From Melittangium boletus DSM 14713 (GTDB lineage Bacteria; Myxococcota; Myxococcia; Myxococcales; Myxococcaceae), in contig NZ_CP022163.1 of assembly GCF_002305855.1 (NCBI RefSeq), positions 8,747,765-8,811,764 on the forward strand: a DNA stretch of 64,000 nucleotides. Direction: 5' to 3'. The position numbers and the translations under genes were made by a program. Shown here piece after piece: positions 17,393 to 26,623 of the stretch. The notes below the pieces were generated by a model that searched no databases, was not told the origin of the DNA, and saw only the letters and a program-made list of their open reading frames with translations. Positions within the stretch are counted from its first letter, which is position 1; every line of letters starts with the position of its first letter.

Positions 17393-18205
17393 GTGGCCGA
17401 GAAGTCCGAGAAGATGACGACGAAGCAGGAGCTGCGCGCTCCGGACGCCTTCCAGCTTTACGGCGCCGAGGCCAGTAGCTGGCTGGAGAAGCGCCAGCAG
17501 TACATCGGCCTCGCGCTGGGCGTGGCGCTGGTGGGCGGATTGATCGCCGCGACGGTGCACTATTTCTCCGCCCGCGGCGAGGAGAAGGCCTCCAAGCAGT
17601 TCGGCGAGGCGCTGTCGGTGCTGGAGCGGCCGGTGGTGACCGGGGTGGACCTGCAGCCAGCGGCGGAGGGTCAGGAGCCGCCCTTCAAGAGCGACAAGGA
17701 GAAGGACGAGGCGATCGTCCAGTCGCTCACCGGGTTTCGGGAGGCGAACAAGGGCTCGGACGCGGCGGCCATGGCGGCGCTGCCCTTGGGCAAGGCCGAG
17801 TACCGGCTGGGCAACTACGACCAGGCGCTGGCCTCCTTCGATGCGTTCCTGGGCAAGGCGCGCAAGGAGGATCCGCTGACGGTGTCGGCGCGCGAGGGCC
17901 AGGGCTACGCCTACGAGGCCAAGGGCGAGCTGGACAAGGCGCTCGCGTCCTTCCAGGAGATGTCCAAGCTCGACGCGGGCGGCTTCCTGCAGGGCATGGG
18001 GCAGTACCACCAGGCGCGCATCCTCGTGGCGCAGGGCAAGAAGGACGAGGCGGCGCAGCTGCTCTCGGACCTGAAGACCGCGCAGACGAACACGGCGGCG
18101 GGACGGCTCGCCACCGAGCGGCTGGCGGTATTGGCGGCCCAGGGCGTGAAGGTGCCCGAGCCGAAGCCGGAGTCGGCGCCGGCTGCGACCCCGGACGCGA
18201 AGTAG
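17393..18205 (+). CDS. YfgM-like TPR membrane protein
   Basis: This 270-aa protein starts with GTG. It has a cytoplasmic N-terminus, one membrane helix (about 43-60, YIGLALGVALVGGLIAATV) and a TPR-type periplasmic domain with repeats such as AEYRLGNYDQALASFDAFL and AYEAKGELDKALASFQEM. The C-terminus is Ala/Pro/Glu-rich. This is the layout of YfgM, which associates with the SecYEG translocon and periplasmic chaperones in E. coli. Its place between der and bamB supports the assignment. Sequence identity to YfgM itself was not checked. Confidence 0.75.
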   Translation: MAEKSEKMTTKQELRAPDAFQLYGAEASSWLEKRQQYIGLALGVALVGGLIAATVHYFSARGEEKASKQFGEALSVLERPVVTGVDLQPAAEGQEPPFKSDKEKDEAIVQSLTGFREANKGSDAAAMAALPLGKAEYRLGNYDQALASFDAFLGKARKEDPLTVSAREGQGYAYEAKGELDKALASFQEMSKLDAGGFLQGMGQYHQARILVAQGKKDEAAQLLSDLKTAQTNTAAGRLATERLAVLAAQGVKVPEPKPESAPAATPDAK

Positions 18206-18220
18206 CTCGGATAGGCCTCG

Positions 18221-19387
18221 ATGCGGACCGCGAGCGGGTGGAAGCGTTGGGTGGGTGGGCTCGCGGCGGCGGGTCTGCTCGTGGGTTGCCAGACGGTGCC
18301 GGTGTACGGCAACCCGGAGCCGTCCTCTCCGGAGCAGCCGCCGCACCACTTCTTCACGGTGGAGTGGTGGACGCGGCTGGTGGCTCCCTCGCTGCTCGAG
18401 TACGCCCCGCGGGAGCAGGCGCGCCCCGCGTACGACGAGAAGAACGAGCGGGTCATCGCGCTCACCCGTGACGGCTACGTGCGCAGCATTGGCGCCGAGG
18501 GCAAGGAAGCCTGGAACTACCGGGTGGGCAACCGCTTCTACGCGGGCGCGACGGTGCATGAGGGCACCGTGTATGTGCCGGGCACGGACGGCGTGTTGCA
18601 TGCCCTGGACGCGAAGACGGGCGCGCCGCGCTGGAAGTACGTGGCGGGAGAGGCGCTGGGGACCGCCCCGGTGATCGAGGGCGACCTGGTCCTGGTCTCC
18701 TCCCTGAGCGACACGTTGTTCGCGGTGAAGCGGGACACGGGGGCGCTCGCGTGGTTGTACCGTCGGGACGCGCCCGCGGGCTTCACCATCCACCGCACCT
18801 CGGCGCCGGTCGTGCGGGGCCAGTCCGTCTGGGTGGGATTCTCCGACGGCGCGCTGGTGTCGTTGGAGTTGGCCGATGGCGGAGTGCGCTGGGAGAAGTC
18901 GCTCGCGCCGGGTTCAGGTGGCAGCGGTCAGTTCGTGGACGTGGACACCACGCCCGTGCTGGACAACGCGGGTCACGTGTACGCCGCGTCGTATACGGGC
19001 GGGCTCTACTGTCTCGACGCCGACACGGGCGACGTGGTGTGGAACTCGGTGGCACAGGGCATCACCTCACTGCTGCTGCATGGGGACGTGGTGGTCGCCA
19101 CGGGAGATGACCGCCTGGATGCCTATATGGCCGACAACGGGCGGCTCATCTGGTCGCGGAGCTTGGAGGAAAGGGCCGGCCTCGACGCGGTGTTGACGAA
19201 GGGTCTGCTCCTGGTCCCCGTGCAACGCTCGCTGATCTTCGTGGATCCGCGCACGGGCAAGACCCGGCTGACGTGGAACCCGGCCGAGGGCGTGTCGGCG
19301 CCGGCGCGGGTGGTGGGGAGCAAGGTGTATGTGCTCTCCAACAACGGCTACCTGTACGCGTTGCGGCTGGATGGGAGGAGCGGTTGA
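18221..19387 (+). CDS. bamB: BamB-like outer-membrane assembly lipoprotein
   Basis: The 388-aa product has a lipoprotein signal (GLLVGC, lipid Cys23) and then a chain of PQQ-type beta-propeller repeats (ALDAKTGAPRWKY, AVKRDTGALAWLY, CLDADTGDVVWN, DNGRLIWSR). BamB is an eight-bladed propeller that helps BamA fold outer-membrane beta-barrels. The der-yfgM-bamB context matches the enterobacterial gene neighbourhood, which raises confidence above what a PQQ propeller alone would give. The stop codon overlaps the TTG start of the next gene. Confidence 0.85.
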   Translation: MRTASGWKRWVGGLAAAGLLVGCQTVPVYGNPEPSSPEQPPHHFFTVEWWTRLVAPSLLEYAPREQARPAYDEKNERVIALTRDGYVRSIGAEGKEAWNYRVGNRFYAGATVHEGTVYVPGTDGVLHALDAKTGAPRWKYVAGEALGTAPVIEGDLVLVSSLSDTLFAVKRDTGALAWLYRRDAPAGFTIHRTSAPVVRGQSVWVGFSDGALVSLELADGGVRWEKSLAPGSGGSGQFVDVDTTPVLDNAGHVYAASYTGGLYCLDADTGDVVWNSVAQGITSLLLHGDVVVATGDDRLDAYMADNGRLIWSRSLEERAGLDAVLTKGLLLVPVQRSLIFVDPRTGKTRLTWNPAEGVSAPARVVGSKVYVLSNNGYLYALRLDGRSG

Positions 19388-19815
19388 CGGGGAGCACGAC
19401 GAAGAAGAGGGTGCATGTGGTGGCGGCCCTCATCTTCCGGCCCGGAGACGACGCGCGGTTCCTGGTGCAGCAGCGGCTGCCCGGTGGAAGCCGTGGACTG
19501 CTCTGGGAGTTTCCGGGCGGAAAGGTGGAGTCCGGTGAGTCCGAGCCCGAGGCCCTCGCCCGGGAGTGCCGGGAAGAGCTGGACATCGCGCTCCACGTGG
19601 GAAGGCGGCTATGGGCGGGCAGACACGAGTACCCGGATCTGACGGTGGACCTGGTGTTGTACGGGGCGAGGCTGGAGTCGGGGGAGCCGAAGACGCTGGG
19701 AGCCCAGGCCCTGGCGTTCCTGACGCCGGAGGAGATGCGGGCGTTGCCGTTCTGCGAAGCGGATCTTCCTCCCCTGGAGGAACTGGTGGCGGGGCGTTTG
19801 GTCCCTCTTCTTTGA
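19384..19815 (+). CDS. Nudix hydrolase (MutT-like)
   Basis: The start is taken as TTG 19384, which overlaps the bamB stop and has GGAGGAG just upstream. Any ATG start would lie far inside bamB. The 143-aa protein has a Nudix box at residues 46-68: GKVESGE, then REcREE with the metal-binding glutamates, and Asp where the last Gly is usual. WEFPGGKVE just before it is typical of MutT-type enzymes that clean oxidised (d)NTPs. Substrate is not certain. Its stop overlaps the next start. Confidence 0.85.
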   Translation: MTGSTTKKRVHVVAALIFRPGDDARFLVQQRLPGGSRGLLWEFPGGKVESGESEPEALARECREELDIALHVGRRLWAGRHEYPDLTVDLVLYGARLESGEPKTLGAQALAFLTPEEMRALPFCEADLPPLEELVAGRLVPLL

Positions 19816-20699
19816 TGGTGCGGCGCACGTTCCAGCTCATCCCGGGCGTGGGCCCCTGGAAGGAGAAGGATCTCTGGGCCCGGGGCATCCACACCTGGGA
19901 GGACTTTCCGGACAGTGGCGTGGTGCTCGGGCAGAAGGCGGATGGACTGGCGCGCCAGCGGCTGGCCCAGGCTCGCGAGGCCCTGGAGCGGCGGGATCTC
20001 GGTGCCCTGGCGGGAATGATTCCGCCCCGCGAGCACTGGCGGCTGTATCCCGAGTTCGCCCGGGACGCGGTGTATTTCGACATCGAGACGAATGGGAAGC
20101 AGGAGCAGGAGCCCACGGTGGTGGCCCTGTTCGACGCGGATGGCCTGCGCGTCTTCATCCTCGGCCGCAACATGGACGAACTCCCCGAGGCCATGGCCCA
20201 GCGCGCATTGTGGGTGACGTTCAACGGCTCGGTCTTCGACGTGCCGGTGTTGCGCAACTACTTCGGCAAGCGTTTTCCCACGCCCCAGGCCCATATCGAT
20301 CTGCGCTTCGTCTGCCGTCGGCTCGGCATGGGGGGCGGTCTCAAGGAGATCGAGGACAAGCTGGGTATGGGACGGCCCCCCCACATGAAGGGCGTGAATG
20401 GTTGGGACGCCGTGCTGCTGTGGCGCGCCTATCTGGCCCGCGGCGACGTGGAGGCGCTGCGCTTCCTCGTGGAGTACAACCTGTACGACTCGTTCCAGCT
20501 GCGCTCGTTGATGGACACGGCGTACAACCGAGCCCTGGATGACTTGAACCTGGACGAACTCGCGCGGCTGCCCGTGTTCGAGCGGGGCGAGGTCCTTTAT
20601 GACGTGAGTCGGCTCATCCTGGAGCTGGGGCCCACGCAGAGGGATCTGAACGTGCTCGAGCGGGTGCGCGCCCAGGATCGGGATCTGCGCCAGGACTGA
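19815..20699 (+). CDS. RNase H-fold (YprB-like) predicted exonuclease
   Basis: The ATG shares a base with the Nudix stop. The 294-aa protein has a short N-terminal helical region that looks like a helix-hairpin-helix (PGVGPWKEKDLWARGI) and then a DEDD-type exonuclease domain. Asp89 and Glu91 are in YFDIET, Asp142 in FNGSVFDVP, Asp162 in HIDLR, and a later Asp in YNLYDSFQL. This matches YprB-like RNase H domains. Function is unknown; the fold suggests 3'-5' exonuclease action on DNA or RNA. The Nudix gene and this one form a coupled pair. Confidence 0.8.
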   Translation: MVRRTFQLIPGVGPWKEKDLWARGIHTWEDFPDSGVVLGQKADGLARQRLAQAREALERRDLGALAGMIPPREHWRLYPEFARDAVYFDIETNGKQEQEPTVVALFDADGLRVFILGRNMDELPEAMAQRALWVTFNGSVFDVPVLRNYFGKRFPTPQAHIDLRFVCRRLGMGGGLKEIEDKLGMGRPPHMKGVNGWDAVLLWRAYLARGDVEALRFLVEYNLYDSFQLRSLMDTAYNRALDDLNLDELARLPVFERGEVLYDVSRLILELGPTQRDLNVLERVRAQDRDLRQD

Positions 20700-20837
20700 G
20701 TCCCACCCGAGGACGGAGGTCGGGCGACCGTGTCAGTCCGGACTGGTAGGGTGTTGACGCTGGAGGTCCGGCATCCAATGCCTACCTCCCGTATCCCCTT
20801 GGCGCGGCGTTGGCGTGTAACACAGGAGAGCCCGAAG

Positions 20838-21971
20838 ATGTCCATCGACAGGCCCGAGTCCTCGACCCCTCCCAGACTTCTCTTTTGCGTGGATGGCACC
20901 CGGTACGAACTCGTCCGCAAGCTGGGACGGCGAAGCTCGGGGGAGTTGCTGCTCGCCCGGCGCCGCCACGCCAAGGGGCCCTCCGGGTGCGTCATCATCA
21001 AGCGGTTGTGTCGGCCCGTCAGTGAGAAGCAGAAGCAGCGCTTGGTGCAGGAGGTGCAACTCGCCTACCGCCTCGAGCATCCGGGCATCGCGAGGGTGTA
21101 CCACTGGGGGACGCACGGAGACCTGCCGTACGTGGTGATGGAGTACGTGGAGGGCCACTCCCTGGAAACGGTGCTCAGCGTCGCCGCCATGCGCCAGCGG
21201 CCCATGTCCGAGGCCTTCGTCTGCCATGTGGTGTCGGAGATCGCGGATGCACTCCATTATGCGCATACCCGGACCGATGAGCAGGGTCGGTTCCTGGGGA
21301 TCGTCCACCGGGACGTCACTCCGGAAAACATCCGGGTGGGCGTGAGCGGCGAGGTGAAGCTGGTGGATTTCGGAGTGGCGTATTCGCTGCTTCCCGGACG
21401 GGATGCCACCACGGCCTCGATCCTGCGCGGGGACATCGCCTATGCCTCGCCCGAGCGCATGCGCCTGGAACCGGTGGATCACCGCTCGGATTTGTTCTCG
21501 CTGGGGCTGGTGATGCTCGAGTTGCTCACGGGTCGGCATCTGTTCGACCTGGAAGACGTGGAGCATGCGGCTCGGTCCGGAGGAGACGTGCTCGCGGCGG
21601 ACCGCGACAGCCTCCAGTCCGAGGCGCGCTGTGAGGAGCCCAGTTGGTTGCCCGTCGCGCAGATGGCGGCGCGCATCGAGCGTTTCGGACCCGAGGACGT
21701 CGCACGGGCCACTCAGGGGCTCTCCGAGCCGCTCCGGGCCGTGGTGCACCGGGTGCTCCAGCGCGAGCCGTCTGCGCGCTATCAGACGGGGCTGGAACTG
21801 CGTGATGCGCTCAGGGCCTTGCTCGTGGTTCAGGGGCGGCCGTATGGGCGGCCAGAAGCGGCGCGGGAGGTATTGGTGGCGGTGAAGGAAGCGGAGTTGC
21901 TGCGCGAGTCAGCGGACGTGCTCGAACCGGATGTCTTTCCGGGTTTTCCGGGCGGGCGGACCGAGCACTGA
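20838..21971 (+). CDS. soluble Hanks-type serine/threonine protein kinase
   Basis: The 377-aa protein starts at ATG 20838 behind an AGGAG. The kinase domain spans about 22-320: Lys55 in VIIKRL, the catalytic loop HRDVTPEN (Asp159, Asn164), and DFG with Asp177. The glycine-rich loop is degenerate (LGRRSSGELL, only two of three usual glycines), so nucleotide binding may be weaker. There is no membrane segment or sensory domain, only a 50-residue tail. Myxobacteria carry many such kinases. The target cannot be inferred; the convergent lipoprotein gene ends four bases away. Confidence 0.85.
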   Translation: MSIDRPESSTPPRLLFCVDGTRYELVRKLGRRSSGELLLARRRHAKGPSGCVIIKRLCRPVSEKQKQRLVQEVQLAYRLEHPGIARVYHWGTHGDLPYVVMEYVEGHSLETVLSVAAMRQRPMSEAFVCHVVSEIADALHYAHTRTDEQGRFLGIVHRDVTPENIRVGVSGEVKLVDFGVAYSLLPGRDATTASILRGDIAYASPERMRLEPVDHRSDLFSLGLVMLELLTGRHLFDLEDVEHAARSGGDVLAADRDSLQSEARCEEPSWLPVAQMAARIERFGPEDVARATQGLSEPLRAVVHRVLQREPSARYQTGLELRDALRALLVVQGRPYGRPEAAREVLVAVKEAELLRESADVLEPDVFPGFPGGRTEH

Positions 21972-21975
21972 GCGC

Positions 21976-22530
21976 TCAGCGTCGGCGCTGTTTTTGTTTC
22001 TTCGCGGGCGGTGGAGGCTTTTCCTTTTCCCCGGACACCTGGAACGCCAGCCGGATGTCCGCGAGTTCGCGGCCTTGAGCGTCAGTCATCGACGTGCCGC
22101 TTTGCGCGTCGATGACCAGGACATACCGATGGCCTGCCTTGAGGGGGGTGGGCAGGGAAATCCGGTAGACCAAGCCCGTGGATGATTCCTCGGCGGCATC
22201 GTCCGAGCTCAAGGCCCGGTCGGCTTCGTCGAAGATGCGGACCCGGTAGTTGTGAATCGACTGGGAACCACGCAACTCGAGCGTCGACGTGGGCTCGATG
22301 AGCGGCCGACCTTCTTCCTCGCCAACAAAAGGGATGGGCTCCATTCCCGCATCCGGCAATGCGTATTGGAGCGTGAAGACCGCGGGGGCTGGTACCGCGG
22401 AGTCCACACCTGAATCCTGTGTGGGAGCAGTGACGACGACACCGGCGTCATCGGTGGGAGTGGAGGGTTTGGGACATCCAGCCACGCCGAGCGCGACCGC
22501 GCAGACGAAGCTCACACGGAGGAGTCTCAT
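21976..22530 (-). CDS. putative lipoprotein of unknown function
   Basis: I do not recognise this 184-aa protein beyond its N-terminus. The signal ends in the lipobox GVAGC (Cys19). A Thr/Pro/Asp-rich linker (about 20-50), typical of myxobacterial lipoproteins, leads to one beta-rich domain with LELRGSQSIHNYRVRIFDE and AGHRYVLVIDAQSG. That domain resembles an Ig-like fold of the bacterial surface type. It ends in a Pro then Lys/Arg-rich tail. It converges on the kinase gene, with four bases between them. Confidence 0.65.
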   Translation of the reverse strand: MRLLRVSFVCAVALGVAGCPKPSTPTDDAGVVVTAPTQDSGVDSAVPAPAVFTLQYALPDAGMEPIPFVGEEEGRPLIEPTSTLELRGSQSIHNYRVRIFDEADRALSSDDAAEESSTGLVYRISLPTPLKAGHRYVLVIDAQSGTSMTDAQGRELADIRLAFQVSGEKEKPPPPAKKQKQRRR

Positions 22531-22799
22531 AGGTGCCGCGGACCCTATGCCTCCAGGGCGTGACCGAGAAGCATGAACGCCCGGATGCCCGGTGGAACGA
22601 GGGGACCTAAGCCCCCGAAAACAGACCCAATGAGTCTGATAAGATGCGTTATGTCAACTAAGGGCCGGCCCCGTTCTAGGCCCGTGACATGCGCTTCGCG
22701 TCCCGCCGTGGAATCAAAGTTCCCCTCGTGCGTTCGCTAGCCCGGGCATGCTCCGTCTCCCGTCATCGGGCTCCCCTTCCTCTTCCGAAAAGGAACTTC

Positions 22800-24878
22800 A
22801 TGAAGCGCCTCCTCATCATGGCCTCCCTGCTTGGCGCCACCCCCGCGCTCGCCGACGAGGGCATGTGGACGTACAACAATTTCCCCTCCTCCAAGGTCAA
22901 GGAGAAGTACGGCTTTGCCCCTACCCAGGACTGGCTCGACAAGGTTCGTTTGTCCTCGGCCAAGTTCGGCGGCGGCTGCTCCTCGAGCTTCGTGTCCGCC
23001 GACGGCCTGGTGATGACGAACCACCATTGCGCCCGTGGCTGCATCCAGCAGCTGTCCACCGCCAAGAAGGACTTCATCGCCAACGGCTTCTACGCGAAGA
23101 CCCAGGCCGAGGAGCTCCAGTGTCCGGCCCTCGAGGTCAGCCAGCTCCTGGACATCACCGATGTCACCGAGCAGCTCAACGCCGCGACCAAGGGGCTCAC
23201 CGGCAAGGCCTATGCCGATGGACTCAAGGCCGAAATGGCCAAGCTGGAGAAGGCCTGCGCCACCAGCGAGCAGTTCCGTTGTGACGTCGTCACCCTGTAC
23301 CAGGGCGGCAAGTACAACCTCTACAAGTACCAGCGGCACCAGGATGTGCGGCTCGTGTTCGCGCCCGAGCAGGCCATTGCCTTCTTCGGTGGAGATCCGG
23401 ACAACTTCGAGTTTCCCCGGTATGACCTGGACGTGAGCTTCCTGCGCGTCTACGGCAAGGACGGCAAGCCCGCGAAGACCGAGCACTACTTCAAGTGGTC
23501 CGAGCATGGGGCCAAGGAAGGCGAAGCGACCTTCATCTCCGGCCACCCGGGCCGTACGTCGCGCGGGCTGACCGTGTCCCAGCTCGAGACGCTTCGGGAC
23601 ATGACGCTGCCCAAGACGTTGTTCCGTCTCTCGGAGATGCGCGGTCAGCTCACCGAGTTCCAGACCCGCGGTGCCGAGCAGAAGCGCACCTCCACCAACT
23701 TGCTCTTCGGCGTGGAGAACGGCCTCAAGGCCAACAAGGGCAAGCTCGAGCAGCTCTCCGACAAGGGGTTCTTCGCCCAGAAGGTCGCCGCCGAGCAGGA
23801 GCTGCGCACCAAGGTCAACGCGGACCCGAAGATGAAGGCCAAGTACGGCTCCGCCTGGGACGAGATCGCCCGGGCCCAGCAGACGTACCGCGACCTGCGC
23901 AAGGAGTACGAGAGCATGGAGAATGGCCTGTACTCCCAGCTCTTTGGTCTCGCGCGGTCGCTGGTGCGCGCCGCGGACGAGTTGCCCAAGCCCGACGCCG
24001 AGCGGCTGCGTGGCTTCAACGACGCGAACCTGCCCCAGCTCAAGGTCCAGTTGATGAGCAAGGCGCCCATCTACCCGGAGCTGGAGGTGCTCCAGTTGAC
24101 GTTCTCGCTCACCAAGATCCGCGAGGAGCTCGGCACCGAGCACCCCTTCGTCAAGAAGGTCCTCGGCAAGGAGTCCCCGCGCGCGTTGGCCACGCGGATC
24201 GTCAAGGGCTCGAAGCTGGCGGACCTCAAGGTTCGTGAGCAGTTGCTCTCCGGTGGCAAGGCGGCGATCCAGGCGTCCAAGGATCCGTTGATCCAGCTGG
24301 CCAGCCTCGTGGATCCGGACGCGCGGGCCATCCGCAAGCGCTACGAGGAGGAAGTCGACGCCGTGGTGCGCAAGAACAGCGAGCTCATCGCCCAGGCCCG
24401 CTTCGACGTCTACGGCACGCAGATCTACCCGGATGCCACGGGAACGCTGCGCCTGTCGTTCGGCGCCGTGAAGGGCTACGTGGAGGATGGCAAGCAGGTG
24501 GAGCCCTTCACCTCCATGGGTGGCACCTTCGGGCACGCCACGGGCGAGGAGCCGCTCGCCCTGCCCAAGAGCTGGCTCGCCGCGCAGAAGACGGTCAAGG
24601 ACACCACCCCGATGAACTTCGTCACCACCAACGACATCATCGGCGGCAACTCGGGCTCGCCCGTCATCAACCAGAACGCGGAGATCGTCGGCCTCGTGTT
24701 CGATGGCAACATTCAGTCGCTCGGCGGTGACTACGGCTTCGACGAGAGCGTCAACCGTGCCGTCTCCGTCCACAGCGATGCCATCGTCGAGGCGCTGCAG
24801 AAGGTCTACAAGGCCGACCGCGTCCTCCAGGAGCTGCGCCCCGGTGCGACCTCCGCCAAGGGTGGTTCGGGCCTGTAA
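22800..24878 (+). CDS. S46-family dipeptidyl-peptidase, DPP7-like
   Basis: AAGGA upstream and a signal peptide (MKRLLIMASLLGATPALA) support the ATG at 22800. The 692-aa protein is an exported S46 peptidase that removes dipeptides from peptide N-termini. It shows GGGCSSSFVSADGLVMTNHHC (catalytic His near 75), a long helical insert, and NSGSPVIN with nucleophile Ser618. Eighteen residues past that Ser the sequence reads FDGN. In the family, Gly here is typical of DPP7 (broad, hydrophobic P1), and Arg is typical of DPP11 (acidic P1). DPP7-like specificity is therefore inferred. It suits a predator that lives on protein. Confidence 0.9.
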   Translation: MKRLLIMASLLGATPALADEGMWTYNNFPSSKVKEKYGFAPTQDWLDKVRLSSAKFGGGCSSSFVSADGLVMTNHHCARGCIQQLSTAKKDFIANGFYAKTQAEELQCPALEVSQLLDITDVTEQLNAATKGLTGKAYADGLKAEMAKLEKACATSEQFRCDVVTLYQGGKYNLYKYQRHQDVRLVFAPEQAIAFFGGDPDNFEFPRYDLDVSFLRVYGKDGKPAKTEHYFKWSEHGAKEGEATFISGHPGRTSRGLTVSQLETLRDMTLPKTLFRLSEMRGQLTEFQTRGAEQKRTSTNLLFGVENGLKANKGKLEQLSDKGFFAQKVAAEQELRTKVNADPKMKAKYGSAWDEIARAQQTYRDLRKEYESMENGLYSQLFGLARSLVRAADELPKPDAERLRGFNDANLPQLKVQLMSKAPIYPELEVLQLTFSLTKIREELGTEHPFVKKVLGKESPRALATRIVKGSKLADLKVREQLLSGGKAAIQASKDPLIQLASLVDPDARAIRKRYEEEVDAVVRKNSELIAQARFDVYGTQIYPDATGTLRLSFGAVKGYVEDGKQVEPFTSMGGTFGHATGEEPLALPKSWLAAQKTVKDTTPMNFVTTNDIIGGNSGSPVINQNAEIVGLVFDGNIQSLGGDYGFDESVNRAVSVHSDAIVEALQKVYKADRVLQELRPGATSAKGGSGL

Positions 24879-24890
24879 GACGTGACGAAA

Positions 24891-24927
24891 AAGGGGCTGT
24901 CCGGAATGCATCCCCGGACAGCCCCTT
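24891..24927. terminator. strong bidirectional terminator
   Basis: AAGGGGCTGTCCGG (24891-24904) pairs with CCGGACAGCCCCTT (24914-24927), a perfect 14-bp stem and 9-base loop. It has an A-run before (GAAAAA) and CGTTTT after. It lies 12 bases beyond the S46 stop and 44 bases beyond the minus-strand guaA stop, so it can end both. This is the best terminator in the window. Confidence 0.9.
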
Positions 24928-24971
24928 CGTTTTCCCTCACCCGTCCGCCCTGCCCTCGATCTCCTCGCGCC

Positions 24972-26525
24972 CTACTCCCACTCGATCGTGGCGGGCGGCT
25001 TGGAGGAGACGTCGTAGACGACGCGGTTGATGCCCCGCACTTCGTTGGTGATGCGCGTGGAAATGCGCTCGAGCACCGGGTACGGCAGCCGCGCCCAGTC
25101 CGCCGTCATGCCGTCCACGCTCGTCACCGCGCGCAAGACACACGTGGACTCGTACGTGCGCTCGTCGCCCATGACGCCCACGCTCTGCACCGGCAACAGC
25201 ACCGCGAAGGCCTGCCACAGCTCCCGGTACAGGCCCGCGTCGCGGATCTCCTGCTGCACGATGGCGTCCGCGCGGCGCACCAGCTCCAGCCGCTCCTCGG
25301 TGATCTCCCCGAGCACGCGGATGGCCAAGCCCGGCCCTGGAAAGGGTTGCCGGGAAACCATCTCGTCCGGCAAGCCGAGTTCGCGGCCGAGCACTCGCAC
25401 CTCGTCCTTGAAGAGTTCGCGCAGGGGCTCCACCAGCTTGAGGTTCATCTTCTCCGGCAGCCCTCCCACGTTGTGGTGGCTCTTGATGGTGACCGACGGG
25501 CCCTTGTAGGACACGGACTCGATCACGTCCGGGTACAGCGTGCCCTGCGCCAGGAACTGCGCGCCGTGCACCTGCTGCGCGGCTTCCTCGAAGACGGCGA
25601 TGAACTCGCGGCCGATCGTCTTGCGCTTCGTCTCTGGATCCGTCACTCCGGCGAGCTTGCCGAGGAACCGCTCCCGGGCGTCCACCGTCTTGAGCGGCAC
25701 GTGGAAGCGATCCACGAACAGCGCCTCCACCTGAGCGCGCTCGTCCTGCCGCAAGAGGCCGTTGTCCACGAAGATGCACTGCAACCGGGCGCCGATGGCC
25801 CGGTGAAGCAGCAGCGCCGCCACCGAGCTGTCCACGCCGCCCGACAAGCCGCAGATGACCCGGCCGTGCTCGCCCACCTGGCGGCGGATGGCCTCCTGGG
25901 CCTCGTCGATGAAGCCCTTCATCGTCCAGCTGCCGCTCACCTTGCAGTCGGTGAACAGGAACGCGCGCAGCATCTCCTTGCCCGTGGGCGTGTGCACCAC
26001 CTCGGGGTGGAACTGCAGGCCGTAGATGGGCTTGCTCGTGTGCGCCGCCGCCGCGAAGGGCGAATTGCCACTGCGGCCAATGGACTCGAAGTCCGGGGGC
26101 AGCGAATCCACCCGATCCCCGTGACTCATCCAGACCTTGACCCGCTCGCCCACGTTGAACGCCGCCAGGGGGCCGCGCGCCGTGAGCACTTCCACCTCCG
26201 CGGCGCCGTACTCGCGATGCGCGGAGCGATCCACCCGGCCGCCCAACAACTTGGAGAGCAGTTGGAGCCCGTAGCAAATGCCCAGCACGGGCACCCCGGC
26301 GTCGAAGACGAAGGGATCACACCGCGGAGAACCCTCCGCCTCCACCGAGGCCGGTCCTCCCGACAGGATGATGCCGCGCGGGGCGAAGCGGCGGATGTCG
26401 TCCGCCGGCAGGTCCGGCCGGTGGATCTCGCAATACACCCCCAGTTCCCGCACGCGGCGCGCGATGAGCTGTGTGTATTGACTGCCAAAATCGAGGATGA
26501 GGATCTTCTCGGCGTGAATGTCCAC
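24972..26525 (-). CDS. guaA: GMP synthase (glutamine-hydrolysing)
   Basis: This enzyme makes GMP from XMP, ATP and glutamine. The N-terminal class I amidotransferase has the nucleophile Cys84 in GICYG. The middle ATP-PPase domain has the SGGVDSS P-loop, and the C-terminal dimerisation domain ends VSSKPPATIEWE, the usual end. The start is taken as GTG 26525 (MDIHAEKILILDFG), which has GGAGAG upstream. TTG 26537 would add four residues and lies inside that site. It is divergent from a lipoprotein gene, with guaB beyond it. Confidence 0.95.
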   Translation of the reverse strand: MDIHAEKILILDFGSQYTQLIARRVRELGVYCEIHRPDLPADDIRRFAPRGIILSGGPASVEAEGSPRCDPFVFDAGVPVLGICYGLQLLSKLLGGRVDRSAHREYGAAEVEVLTARGPLAAFNVGERVKVWMSHGDRVDSLPPDFESIGRSGNSPFAAAAHTSKPIYGLQFHPEVVHTPTGKEMLRAFLFTDCKVSGSWTMKGFIDEAQEAIRRQVGEHGRVICGLSGGVDSSVAALLLHRAIGARLQCIFVDNGLLRQDERAQVEALFVDRFHVPLKTVDARERFLGKLAGVTDPETKRKTIGREFIAVFEEAAQQVHGAQFLAQGTLYPDVIESVSYKGPSVTIKSHHNVGGLPEKMNLKLVEPLRELFKDEVRVLGRELGLPDEMVSRQPFPGPGLAIRVLGEITEERLELVRRADAIVQQEIRDAGLYRELWQAFAVLLPVQSVGVMGDERTYESTCVLRAVTSVDGMTADWARLPYPVLERISTRITNEVRGINRVVYDVSSKPPATIEWE

Positions 26526-26548
26526 CACACTCTCCAAGGGGGCGCGCG

Positions 26549-26577
26549 TTGACGGATGCGGCCCTTACCGCTAGAAA
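26549..26577 (+). promoter_or_regulatory. sigma-70-like promoter for the lipoprotein gene
   Basis: A -35 TTGACG (26549-26554) and a -10 TAGAAA (26572-26577) are spaced by 17 bases. A TTG codon at 26549 that could open a longer reading frame is part of this -35 box, which argues for the downstream ATG at 26624. Confidence 0.55.
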
Positions 26578-26623
26578 CTTTCGGAAATCAACCTTTAAGT
26601 CCCACTCGAAGAAGAGGTTCTGG

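Noticed and set aside
22737..24911. 724-codon minus-strand frame opposite the S46 peptidase
   Set aside because: It is a shadow frame with Leu/Gly/Val bias, no start context, and the terminator at 24891 lies at its beginning.
26549..26623. N-terminal extension of the lipoprotein gene from TTG 26549
   Set aside because: The TTG is the first part of a good -35 box, and the extension would push the lipoprotein signal inward.
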